From assembly GCA_027186245.1 (NCBI GenBank), contig CP114492.1:8770501-8834500 (forward strand): a stretch of 64,000 bases of DNA. The letters run 5' to 3'. Under the pieces are notes generated by a model. It did no database searches. It saw only the letters and a list, made by a program, of their open reading frames with translations, and was not told where the DNA came from. Both the position numbers and the translations under genes were made by a program. This document shows positions 12,101-23,061 of the stretch, piece by piece; position 1 is the first letter of the stretch, and every line of letters starts with the position of its first letter. The stretch comes from Coriaria nepalensis (Eukaryota > Streptophyta > Magnoliopsida > Cucurbitales > Coriariaceae).

Positions 12101-14496
12101 ATGGAAGTGGAAGTGCACGAAAACGACCTGGAAGCCACCGGAGCTGAGATCTTGGCCGACGGTCGCCACGGTATTCGCATCCGTGGCTGGGAGATTGAGT
12201 CTCGCAACTGCTCCATTCTCAAATCCGTTAGTGTTGAACAGTACGCTCACGCCTTTCTCTGCGATTTTATATTTTTGTCAATCTCTCCTCTGATTTTCGT
12301 ACTCATTGATTTATATGTTTCTAAGTTATTCTACTGTTTTTCTGAAATTATTCGTCTTAGGTATCTGGTTGATCAAAGCAAGATAATGATTTTTTGTGTC
12401 CAAAATGCTAATTCAACACCCTCAATGCTTTCTAGTTCTACTAGGGTTAAGGACCCTCTTTTTCCTTCTAAACAGCTTATGATAATCACCAAGTGTAAGT
12501 GATCAGAAATGCGAGAAATTCGGAATCCAAAGCGGCTTTATCATTATTTTGCTGGGTTTGTTTTATACACGACTTTGACTTCCAGAAGGAAAAAAGACAA
12601 CCCTGTAATTTCTGTTTGTCGTAACTTTTCTCATGTATATGATGTCTCTCAATTTTCAAAGCTTTTCCAATGAGGATTAAAGTGCTGAACTTGTATAATA
12701 TAATGAGTTAGAATTGTATTTGATCATTCTGTCAATTTGAAGCCTTTATATGCTAGCTCCTTGTTCAATTTTGAGCTCATGTTTGTTGGAACAAAGTATT
12801 AAGAAGCGGGTGCTTTGCATTGTTTTTTTTTTAATTCTCAGTTCATTCATTTCTGTAATTGAGAACTAGCTTCCACTATCTCTTTTATGTGCTTTACTAT
12901 TCCAAAATGTGAATCAAGAGTTTCCATCTAAATAACGATGCATGATGAATTATAGGTGGGAGCAGAGGCTAAAGACGTCTCACTTGCCAGAGATGGTTTT
13001 TGGGGACAGTTCCTTGGTTCTCAAACATGTGGAAACTGGTATTAAAATTCATTTTAACGCCTTTGATGCTCTAGCTGGGTGGAAAAAGGAAGCTTTGCCT
13101 CCTGTTGAAGTTCCTGCAGCTGCAAAATGGAAATTCAGATCGTAAGTGGAGTTTTTCTTTTATGATGTTTTATTTGAATATTAATCTCAATCATCAAGAC
13201 GATGTTCTGTCTCATTTTTACCCCTTTCTCGAGTCTCTTCCTGAGCTGTTTTCTATCAACGGCTGTGTTTTCATTAATATAATTTTGTTCTTTGGGTTTC
13301 TGATGTCTTGTGAATATGAAGCAAACCATCCCAGCAGGTGATATTGGATTATGACTACACATTCACCACTCCATATTGTGGAAGTGAAGAATTTGAAACA
13401 GGTGCAGAGAAGCCTGAAGGTCGGGAGCCATCTGAGGGAACCCAAAGTCTCCATTGGGAGGATTGTGAGGAGAAAATCGATGTAGTTTCACTTGCATCGA
13501 ACGAGCCTATACTATTCTATGATGAGGTAAGTCCCTTGGGTGATTGCCACAACTATTTAGAAACAAGTATATTTGTCTCTGAATTTTTTGCTTTTTATTT
13601 TTATTTTTCCAAACGGTAAGTCACTTAGCACGTTTTTTTATTTATTTAATATTTAACAAAATAGTCTTGGAACTTGACAGGTAGTCTTGTATGAGGATGA
13701 ATTAGCTGATAGTGGGGTGTCACTTCTAACCGTTAAAGTGGTAAAAACTATATTGCTACTTTTCATTTGTGGTAACTTATATTTTTATTTTCTATACTGA
13801 GATGGTTGGGACCTAATAACTTCATCTTTCTTTAATTTCTAGAGAGTCATGCCAAGTTGTTGGTTCCTTCTCTTACGATTTTGGGTGAGTTATCTATCAA
13901 CTTCAATTCTGAATCTACCAAATAGAAGGAATTAGAGAATTTCATTTACTTTGGTTTCTCCATGTGTTTTTTTGACTTCATATCTACTCTCTGGTCATGT
14001 TCTTATATAGCTTAGAGTGGATGGGGTGCTCATGAGACTACGAGATACCCGTATGCACTGTGTTTATAGTGGCGGCCCAAATCCAATTATTCTTCGAGAA
14101 AGTTGCTGGAGAGAAGCAACCTTTCACTCACTCTCTGAAGTAAGTTTACGCATTTTCTAATATGTAAATATTCTATTCCATATGCCTTCTCAGAGCATAA
14201 AAGCAATTTCGCCTTTCCTCTGATTTCAAAAATTTTGGAAAATAATGCAAAGTTTGTAAAAGAAGGGTCCAATCTGTGTCCTAAACCATGTCTTCCAGGC
14301 ACCGTCTCTTTGTTCTTTTAGTCTTCTAGCTCCTCTAAATGTATTAGGTGGAATGAAGTTTGAATGCGTATCATGTAAATTGCAGAAAGGTTACCCCTCT
14401 GATTCCGCTACCTATAGTGATCCGAGCATCGTGAGCCAGAGGATTCCTATCATCAAGCAAAAGGCCCAAAAGCTCAAAGTCTCCAATAATTTGTGA
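12101..14496 (+). CDS. TIP41L: TIP41-like protein (TOR/PP2A pathway regulator)
   Basis: Seven exons (12101-12240, 12956-13141, 13322-13526, 13681-13740, 13843-13884, 14011-14139, 14386-14496) join with consistent phases to 290 residues, the normal plant TIP41L length. Family landmarks are GWEIESR near residue 29, LKTSHLPEMVFG, IHFNAFDALAGWK, ILDYDYTFTTPYCGSE, EPILFYDEVVLYEDELADSG and the C-terminal LRVDGVLMRLRDTR. TIP41 proteins bind TAP42/TAP46-type or PP2A-family catalytic subunits and modulate TOR signalling, in cytosol and nucleus. All key blocks are intact, so it looks functional. It follows the TXNDC9 gene on the same strand with a gap of about 390 bp. From memory the Arabidopsis orthologue is At4g34270. 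Confidence 0.93.
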
Positions 14497-15502
14497 TGTT
14501 GTCGTTTGTCTTCATACAGGAGGATTCATCTTGTATCTATTCTATGCTTCTTTAGTGCTTAAACATAATACACATTCTTGTTATTTTGTTCTCACGTTTA
14601 GTAACTTAAAAAACAAATTTTATTTTGTTCGTACTTGCTTTGGCAACTTCAAGAGCAGGTTGGGAAGATAGTGACTCTAGTGGGCAAATTTAAATGAAGG
14701 GAAAATATGATGCAACACTTGCTCAATCTTGAAACCTCTGTTTCGTCCAATGTCGTAAGCTGAACATAGTTGGATCAGGTACATTATCAAATGGGGGCAA
14801 AAATTGAATTGGCAGAAAAGAAGAGGACTCCCTCGATCAATCAAATTGTAATACAGATATCAATGAGGAAATGCAAAAATCTCTGATAAGAAACAATTAA
14901 AGAGGTCACGAGTAACATAACTCGATAATTTGAAGTACCTAGAAGGTCTTTCTAAGAAATCTTAATATAGATTAGCTAATCTTTTGCTGAAATGAGCAAA
15001 GCTCCCACAAGACGAATCTACTGTCGATGATTGGACTCCCTCCAAAATATTGTCGGAAAGGGCTTCAATAAACCTAGACAGTTCAAGTACCTGTAACAAA
15101 GTAATGTTGTAAGAAATCTCACAGCCTTTTTGACCAATACTCCATAAGTCAGAATCATCGTGGTCCTTATGCAGAATCCTGGCTTAATTTTGAGGACGCT
15201 AAGGTTTTCATGCTTTTCTTAACCAAAACAATTGCTAAAAGGGACCCTCATCTCTTTATCAATCTCAATCTAAATTCCTACTCATCAACCAAACTTGTGC
15301 ATAATTCTTTGTCTTTAGTCAACTCCAAACACAGACTCAATGATGCAAATAATGTGAACAAAAACCCCATTAAGACATGTACCCTATATACATTGTTTCC
15401 ATTTGTAGGTTTGGCAATGAATATCATCTCAGAATTGAAACATTGTTTCCATTTTCTGAAATGTACCCTCCACACAAAATAGCAAGACTCACAAAGAAAC
15501 TA
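14497..15502. other. Intergenic, convergent 3' regions
   Basis: Lies between the 3' ends of TIP41-like (+) and the NFD6-like gene (-), so it should contain both 3' UTRs. Short open frames at 15210-15482 have no recognisable similarity. Alternative 3' exons of the NFD6-like gene could fall here, because related plant genes are often alternatively spliced at this end. Confidence 0.4.
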
Positions 15503-16323
15503 TTAGCGATCTTGACAAGTTCGGCAGAAGGTACCATGAGTCAGCTCACAATAAGCCCGCACATTGACAGCAAAGTGAGAAGTAAGTGGGGCAGCCATCA
15601 TCATGTTGTACATCGGCAAGAGAGAATGCATGCATCCTAGTTCTCCCAAATTTCTGCAAGTAACAATAATAATAGCAATAGTAAGGGAAGATAACAAATA
15701 TTCATATTAGAGCACTTTTGCAGAAGAAAACTAGCAGAGACTGTTAGAACAAGAAAGCACCACTAACTGGAGACTAACTCCATGTTTGAGCTAATTAGAG
15801 CCCTTTCACTGGAGCAGAATTGAGCATTAATTTTTAAGTCAATCTAAAGTGTGAAAATAAATACAGCCTATAGCACAGTTAAAAGGCAGGCGGCGCTTTT
15901 TCCAATTACTGTCCTCTAATTTTCCAGCAACACTTTCAGGAAGTGAAGTAACTTTATGTGCACAGAATCACTAAACAAAAATTGCTTCCTAGAACAGAAA
16001 TGGTATTCATATCCATTGTTCTAGAATTCCAGTAATATCGTACATAAATAAAGGACGTGCACCTTCTAAACAACTTCTACAGCAAACTAAACAATCAAAA
16101 GAGATTACTTGAAATGCAGATCTCATCTTCCAATTTTCATTGCTATCGAATTGGGGTCAAGAGATCATATAAACCTGGAAGCAGAATTGAGACGGGGGGG
16201 TGGAAGGCGAGGAGAAGAGGGCGGTGGGCGAAGGCGAGGGAGGAGTGGAGTTGATCGGAAAGATGAAGACCTAGCGGTGGAGATCAGCGACCGAGACAAC
16301 GATGATGCAGAGCGGATGGCCAT
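15503..16323 (-). CDS. NFD6-like small mitochondrial protein
   Basis: Exon 1 (16323-16175) encodes a Ser/Arg/Pro-rich presequence beginning MAIRSASSLSRSLISTARSS, typical of mitochondrial import. Exon 2 (15653-15503) adds NLGELGCMHSLLPMYN, MAAPLTSHFAVNVRAYCELTHG and a short tail, giving about 99 residues. The LGCMHSLLP and LTSHF...CELTHG blocks match the plant NUCLEAR FUSION DEFECTIVE 6 family, mitochondrial proteins first linked to polar nuclear fusion in the female gametophyte. Exon phases agree (AG+A makes Arg at the join). An in-frame ATG at 16413 would add 30 residues; I prefer 16323 because it starts directly with the presequence. The C-terminus after CELTHG could differ if a further intron is spliced at the GGTACC there. 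Confidence 0.75.
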
Positions 16324-16413
16324 TGTTTTCAAAGCTGGTGAGTGATCAGAACGAAGCAAGATTGCGAAATTGGGGTTCAACGAGGGTTTTGCGAGGGTTT
16401 TTTTCGTGCGCAT

Positions 16414-18780
16414 TTTAGCTTATTTCCCGTGGCGCGGCGGAGCAGGAGACTTGCTGTGTCCGAGCAAGCTCAGTCCGTCGGATCGCAATCGTGAAGTAGA
16501 TTTGCAATATTTTGTGACTTTTGTCGACTGCATTTTAAGAGTTCGCCTCCAGGATGACGTGTCGACATCTAAAGCAGAACATGTCGGAAATGGAAACAAA
16601 AAAAGTTCATTCGGTTTCAAAATTAAAAATTAATTACATCTTAATTCTCTTTTATAAATTGATTTATATATTTTTATTGCCAATTTTTTACTCCCTATAT
16701 AATTAATATGAAATTTATTAATCTCTCTAATAACTTTTTTGGTCAATGACGAAATGTGGAATACATGTCGCAAAAAAAAAATTATTATTTTTTATTATTA
16801 ATAATTTATTTTTTACATTTTTCTTTTATATAAATTTATTTTTTTTTCTTTTTAATCCGAATTTTCTTTCTTTTTTATAAGAAAAAAAAAATTAGAGGAA
16901 AAAAAAAAAGAAATCCAATCCAATATTTGGAGGGGAAAATGGATTAAATAATTCAGTTTTTTTGTGAGAAAAATTGTTCGTTTTGATATAATTTATTTAT
17001 GAGATATCCAAATTAAATTAAATATTCGTAAGAAACTTGATGAGATCAATTCAATTCTTCCTCACCAAGAGCCCAACCGGATCGATCCAGTCCATCTTTT
17101 ACATTAAAAAGATGTTCTTGAACTCGAAAAGAAAAAGAAAAAAAAAAGAATTGGGACCAGACCTCCATTAAGATCTAAAATCAAGCTCGCAAGTCCCTTC
17201 TTTTTCTTTTCGGGTTTAAGAATATCTTTTAACATAAAAAACGAATCATATCAATGTGATTCGTGATCCAGTTTCTTATAAATACTTGATTCGATTTGGA
17301 TAACAACTCATACATAAATCGGATCGAAACAAACGTTTTTACTTATAAAAAAAGTCAAATGATTCTAATCTTTTTTTCTTGACAAATCAGACCATATTTC
17401 ATTTTTTTTCCCCCTAATTTTTTCATATTTTTAGGAAAGAAAAAGAAAATTTGGATTAAAAATAAAAATAATAAATTAATATGAAAGAAAAGTAAAAATA
17501 ATGAAATATTTTTTTATGAAAAAATTATAAATATATATATTTTTGATGATATGGCGTGTCAGATTGTCACCGATGACCTGAAAATCATCAGAAGGACTAA
17601 AATATTTCATTTAAATTATACATGAATTAAAAAGTTGGTTGTAAACTACTAATGGACGAATTTGTAAAAGACAAAAGAAATCAAATTTGAATTTGAAATA
17701 ATGGATACTTTGTAATTCAGTAATTAATGTTTGTTCTTTTAATTAAAATTTAATTAAACTTGACACAATTTATTTATGAACTAAAACTATAATTAACTCC
17801 AAAACTAGACGACAATTTACACAGTATTTGATATGTACAAAAGTTTTTTTATGCAAGACTAGAAAGGGAATATGGTTCCTTGCAGCGTCATTATAACTCA
17901 TACGTACGTAATGCATACCATCTCAAAGTCTTTTACCACTTATTTTTAAAACTAAATAAATATCGTAATATTATTTTTGTTATTTCTAAAGCTAAATAAA
18001 CATCTTATTATTTAAGTCTAATTATTTATTTTTGAAGTTTCTTATTTTACCTATTTATAGATTCTATTTTTAATTTAAATAATTAAATTTTAAATTTTAA
18101 ATCACTTAAATCTTAATTTCCCAATCAATATACAAATTTAAAAAAAGGAAAAAAAAAAAAAAAGGATTTAATCATACTTGCCGCAAGTCCGCGTAGCTTG
18201 CATAATATGCAAGGGAAAATTAGGTGGGGTTAGGGGTTGCCCATTAGCCTGCAGCCTTAATATATATGCTCGGCCTGAGTGCGCACTTGAGCTGGGCTTC
18301 AATGGGTCAGCTCGACCCACGTTGCTACCTATAGTCCTAAGCCATATGAAGCTCTATATAATTAGACTTCTATACGAATCAATGGCAGCTAGAGTGTTCT
18401 TCATCTCAGCATACTCGTGACCCATTAAATTGTAATAATTCTCATGCTAACCCTTTTGAAATACAACACGATTTCTCATGCTCACACTTTAAACTGTAAT
18501 AATTCCTTATGATGCAACACGATTCAAGTATGCATTTATCAGTCATAAATATTATATTTCCAAGTAACTAAGTATAGAAAAACTCTCCTTTGTCTAGATA
18601 GAACTGGAAGATGAACAGACCAAAACTCAGCAAATGAAGGCCAATGATTGCATAAACATTGCTGAGAAAAAAGCACTTTTGAGGAAAAATAATGCTTATC
18701 GGCCGGTTAAAAAATCAAAATGTGGACTCTATTAATTCCGCATAATATTCCAAATATAACCAAACGATGACAATATTAAC
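16414..18780. other. AT-rich intergenic region
   Basis: About 2.4 kb of strongly AT-rich sequence with long A and T runs (16770-16920, 18139-18163). No credible coding frame, RNA gene or element end was recognised. A short GC-richer patch at 18180-18330 (GGGTCAGCTCGACCCACG) resembles repeat-derived sequence but could not be assigned. Confidence 0.5.
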
Positions 18781-18789
18781 ACATTCCAT

Positions 18790-19290
18790 TTCCCCGATTA
18801 TGAAAAAAAACCAAACCAAATGAACCATTAGGGAGTTTGAAACAATACATCACATAAGCCACAACCTTAATCAAGATTTCTTTACCCCACTGGATAGGAA
18901 TTGATTCTTCCAACTTTTGAGCTTTGATTGAATTCTTTCCTTGATATATATGAAAAGACCTCGCATTTAGTTTTCAACCAAAGGCCCGGGATCCCAAGGT
19001 AAGCACCGGAATTACTAGCGCTCCCATGGACCTGCAACACCCCTTACAAAACTTGTCGAACATTAAGAGACACATTGTTAGTGAATACCATGCTGGATTT
19101 ATAGAAATTTATGCCCTGGCCAGAAGCCATACAATAATTTTGAATTACTGTCATCAAATTTCTGCAACTAAGTTCATTAACTTCAAAGAAGAGGGAATCA
19201 TCCGCAAAGAAGGTGAAAGAGGATTAGGACATTTCCTGCCTAGTTTGAGGCCCCTAACTTATAGAATACAGATTAAGTTGACGTAACATA
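18790..19290 (-). mobile_element. Decayed LINE (non-LTR) reverse transcriptase fragment
   Basis: Translating the minus strand from about 19235 downward gives FTFFADDSLFFFEV-like sequence with the FADD catalytic motif of non-LTR reverse transcriptases (plus-strand 19194-19211). It continues as MASGQGINFYKSSMVFTNN, then after a stop and frame changes SGAYLGIPG, and GKEILIK...YCFKLP. These are in the order and spacing of plant L1-type RT. At least one stop (after NVRQVL) and several frame shifts make it non-functional. It ends close to the 3' end of the 543-aa gene. Confidence 0.8.
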
Positions 19291-19368
19291 CGAAGGAAAA
19301 CAAAACTATATGTTATATATATTTTACTTATATGATCCATATATAATATAAGATATGAATTATAATAA

Positions 19369-21000
19369 TCATAAACTGAATTTAGGAGGAATTAAAGGCA
19401 AATCAACTTCATCACACCATTCCACCCGCCTTGTTTCGAAATACTGACTCTTCACTTCATTCGGCCAATAACTTAACCAAACTTGGCCTCCGATTCTCCA
19501 TTTCAACACACTCCCTTCCATCTCTTTCCCCAACCTCCACTCCACCTCCGCCCCATATTCATCTCCTGCAAATACCAACCCTCCATTTTTGCTGAACGGT
19601 CTATTCACTCCTCTGTACCTGTTCCGAAAATTATCCCCCCTGCCACTGCCACCGCCGGCGACAACGCTTTCACCGACGCTGGCGCTTAGTTGTTTCGCAT
19701 TCGTCACTTCTTCGCCGGTTACGTTATCGTACAAAACGGCGTCGAATACGGCAGCGTTTCCTTCTGCCTCTAGGTCCCACCTCCAATTCCTCATCTTCGT
19801 CGTGGTAGACATTCTCGCCGTTGCTCTCACTTTCGAAACCTTTGATGTTCCGAAACTGCCCTTCACTTTCTTCTGTACCTTCACCTCTCTCTCCGTGTTT
19901 CGCGACGAGAGTCCTAGACTCAACCCGCCCACGTAATTTGCTCCGATTTCTGGACCCACCCAAACCCGGACCCGTGACACGAAGTGCCTCTCGTCTGCAT
20001 AGTCTACATCCTCGTCATGCTTGCTGAATCCTAACCTCGTGACTTGGAAGCGTAAGTTGTCGACACGTGCGGTCACGTGAATGAATCCGTCGTAGAAGAC
20101 GACTGAATATTCCAACTGAATAACCGCCTCGAGTTGTTGATGCGCCAAGGCGTATTTTAGCGTCGACTCTTTGGCTTCTATTAGCGGGAACTGATATTTC
20201 TGAGTTGGGGAACGCGTGAGCTTCATCCCAAATACAGGCGCGTAGCCTTTAAGCACCCAGAAGCCATGCGCCTCCGTGGCGTATGAGAATCCGAAATTCC
20301 GACACGTCGGCGAGGAGGCTATGGTTTGTAAACCGACACCCACTTCCATTGAAATCAGCCACTTTGCTAACATGTACCCGAGGGTGCGCATGAAACAGAG
20401 CTCTGTGTCGACACCGACTGTGGTTAGAAACGCTCGCAGGACAGGCGCGTGCTGAGACGACAGTGCTTCGATGGTTTGAGGTAATATGGACTGGAAGTAG
20501 AACAAGCCGACTTCGCTGGGCGCGTCGCATACGCAGAGCCAGAAGAGTCGGGTAAGGAAGACGAGGTTGAAGAAGTTAGAGAAGGACTCGGGCGAATGGG
20601 AGTCCATGATCCATGAAATCGGGTCGGGTTTGAGGATCTGGAGCTGGGAACGTGGGCAGGTGGTGTTGTGGGTGGTGGGTGAGCGGGATATGATTTCTTG
20701 GAGGAGCTGACGTAATAGTGGGAGGAACGGTTTGTCTGCATGGAGAGGACACGCGTCAGAATTCCAGAGGGTGTTCGTTTTAGAGTTAGTGACTTGGAAG
20801 CCTTCCGAGGATATGGAGAAGGTGACGAAGGTGGTGCCGTTCAAGTTAGACGGGGAGGAGCAATGGGCAGTGAGCTGAATGGAACGGGTGGAGTTCGTCG
20901 CTGTGGAATTGGCGAGTTGAAAGACGAGTTTGGAGTCGTCGTCTGACTTGTCCCATTCGTCGGAGTCTGGAAGCTCACAAATCCACGACCAAATATCCAT
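19369..21000 (-). CDS. Unrecognised 543-residue plant protein
   Basis: A single uninterrupted exon of 544 codons including stop, starting MDIWSWICELPDSDEW. I do not recognise a named domain. The N-terminal third is Ser/Thr-rich. The middle holds a hydrophobic, Cys/Trp-containing stretch (FFNLVFLTRLFWLCVCDAPS, about residues 144-163) and LGYMLAKWLISMEVGVGLQ. The C-terminal part looks like beta-strand-rich sequence with QYFETRRVEWCDEVDLPLIP at the end. It contains a basic segment (KVQKKVKGSFGTSKVSKVRA). No obvious signal peptide is present. The intact long frame, GC-richer codon use than its surroundings and a TATAAA (minus strand, 21103-21108) about 105 bp above the ATG support a real, expressed gene. 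Function is unknown. Confidence 0.85.
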   Translation of the reverse strand: MDIWSWICELPDSDEWDKSDDDSKLVFQLANSTATNSTRSIQLTAHCSSPSNLNGTTFVTFSISSEGFQVTNSKTNTLWNSDACPLHADKPFLPLLRQLLQEIISRSPTTHNTTCPRSQLQILKPDPISWIMDSHSPESFSNFFNLVFLTRLFWLCVCDAPSEVGLFYFQSILPQTIEALSSQHAPVLRAFLTTVGVDTELCFMRTLGYMLAKWLISMEVGVGLQTIASSPTCRNFGFSYATEAHGFWVLKGYAPVFGMKLTRSPTQKYQFPLIEAKESTLKYALAHQQLEAVIQLEYSVVFYDGFIHVTARVDNLRFQVTRLGFSKHDEDVDYADERHFVSRVRVWVGPEIGANYVGGLSLGLSSRNTEREVKVQKKVKGSFGTSKVSKVRATARMSTTTKMRNWRWDLEAEGNAAVFDAVLYDNVTGEEVTNAKQLSASVGESVVAGGGSGRGDNFRNRYRGVNRPFSKNGGLVFAGDEYGAEVEWRLGKEMEGSVLKWRIGGQVWLSYWPNEVKSQYFETRRVEWCDEVDLPLIPPKFSL

Positions 21001-21671
21001 TTTTTTTTTTCTGTTCTGGCTTGTTGTCTGTTTTTGAGATATTACGTAGGAGAGGAATTAAGGAAGAGTGAAGGAGGAGGAGGGACCAAATGGGTGTAGG
21101 GGTTTATAAGGAGAGGATGAGTGATTGTGGGGTTGCCAACTAGGGAGGAACAGAAGCCATGAATAGAAGGGGTTTAGGGGGGTGGAATTCATGGTTCCAA
21201 GTGCCTCTATTCAAGATTGGGTTCATTAATTGATATTGATTCCTTTCACTATCTACTATCTAGTATCTATCTAATTTCTTACAATATATATATATTTTTT
21301 CTTGTAGTAATTTGAGAGCCAGAATCATTTTGTATGGCTTATACGGTTACAAGACAAAACTGAGGCACCAAGTATTTTGATGTTTTTCTAACATGGTTTG
21401 GCCGTTTGTTGACTGACTGCTCGCTGGAAGGGTGATTCAAATGTTATCCGTGAAGGGAGAATTGTAAAACAGAAATACAGTGTTAATTTCATTTGGGCCC
21501 AAGAAATAAGATGTGGTATAAGAAACATAATAACTTTTGATAGCGGCCCAAAATGGTAAGTTTGGGCCACAGGCCCAGAGGCAGATTTAACAGGGGAAAC
21601 AAGAAAAAGGAGGGAAAAGAGAGCGGAAGTTAGTTGTTGGGGAGGGGAAGGGAAGGTTGATCGAAGGAAAA
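21001..21671. promoter_or_regulatory. Bidirectional intergenic promoter region
   Basis: Separates the divergent 543-aa gene (-) and the LYR gene (+). It contains a poly-T/A run next to the minus-strand ATG, a TATAAA on the minus strand at 21103-21108 and an AG-rich leader (21598-21670) before the LYR ATG. No other gene is visible. Confidence 0.4.
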
Positions 21672-21999
21672 ATGGAGAAGGCGTTGAGAATATACGGGGA
21701 GGTGTTGAGGTTAGTGAGGAGGCTTACGAAACATACGAGGCCTTACTACGCCAAGTATGCTCGCTAGAACTTCGTCAATTACCGTGAGGTCGACGCTAAT
21801 GACGACACTGCTCTTGACGAGCTCTCTGGCAGAGCTTACAACCATTCCCTCTGGGTTCTTAACAAGGTCTCTCTCTCTCTCTCTCTCTCTGTTTCTATTT
21901 TTATTGCAACTGAGTTGGTTTATGAATGGCTGTTTATGGTTGCAGTATTCAATCGATGAATCTGCGGCGGATAAACTGAAGAAGAGTAGCTGTAATTAG
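21672..21999 (+). pseudogene. LYR-motif (LYRM9-like) gene with in-frame TAG
   Basis: Two exons (21672-21866, 21946-21999) with clean splice sites encode an 82-codon product of normal family length. It starts MEKALRIYGEVLRLVRRL with the L-Y-R type motif, then RPYYAKYAR, and after the stop NFVNYREVD, LDELSGRAYNHSLWVLNKYS and IDESAADKLK. Codon 32 (21765-21767) is TAG exactly where the family normally has a Glu (GAG), inside the YAR-x-NFVNY block. LYR proteins are small mitochondrial adaptors that bind acyl-carrier protein and assist Fe-S or respiratory complex assembly. Everything outside this codon looks intact, so inactivation is recent, or the codon is an assembly or sequencing error. From memory the closest Arabidopsis gene is At3g19508. 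Confidence 0.8.
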
Positions 22000-23061
22000 T
22001 GGAGTCCGTCAATACGCCCACCAACTGTTTGTTACTATGCCCCAACGAGCAAAAAATAAAAAAATGTTGGTGAGTTTTGAAATAAGTGAATTTGCAAGTG
22101 AGGATGTTGAATACTTGTTATGTGGAGTTTGGGCTTTATAAAAATTGGGTTTCCATTTTTTTAAGCTTTACCCTTTTGAATTAAATATAGAAATCATAAA
22201 GCTAGAGCTTTACTGAGAAGATTTCATTGGGTTGCTCAAATGAATAATCTCAACGTTACAGTTGTATAATGTCAAATTTGCCTGGATGATTAATTCCATT
22301 AATTAGAGAAGAGAAAAGGAAAAGGCAGAAGCAATTCGCTTAGCCAAGGCACAAGGGCATTGGAAAAATGGAAGAGTCAAGCGGAGTGGAGAGAAACGAG
22401 GTGTCGGAGAAACTCAGCACCCGAAGAAGTTGATGTCGGGACTGTCTTCTCGACTGTCGTGCCCTCCCTTACTTCTCTTTTCGAGTACGATATTTCCTAT
22501 CTGCGTGTCCTTATTTCTGACCTACCATAATTTGAAACGCCAGCTATAAAAACGGTTGATCAAATTCAACATGCCTATTGGGTCCCACCAGACCACCTGA
22601 TTTTGACCTCGCCTATAGCTTAATGTCTGGTGTATGGGTCCCGCTAGGGCTCGGCAATACTCCAAACTGCAAAGTGCAAACGAAGGTCTTCTGTTTACAT
22701 AAAAATAGAAAACCAAGAAAGAGGCCATTCACGTTGGGAGACGAAACCACGGTTTTTATCTTATCGGGGCCGGGAGGGGTGTTTGACTGAACCAGAAAAC
22801 CAAGGCCCAAAGCCCATAGCCTCGTAAACCCCACCACTAAGGCAGACTGACTGAGAGAAGCCAGCCAGCCAGATGCAACTGACGTGGTCGTGAGTGGCCA
22901 GCTAGCGGAGCAACTTCTCTACTCCTCTCTTCTTACGTTACTAAAACTCTTCTGATTTTAATGGCTTTCGTTTGTCTCTGACAAAATCCCTTCGTCTCTC
23001 TCGTCATTTTTTTCTCTTTCTAGCAAGCAGAGTTAAAAAGAAAAAAAGCTTAAATATTTTG
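22000..23061. other. Intergenic region and bHLH promoter
   Basis: No supportable gene. It holds the 3' end of the LYR gene and the promoter and leader of the bHLH gene. A short frame near 22367 (MEESSGVERNEVSEKLSTRRS then stop) has no known similarity. Confidence 0.4.
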
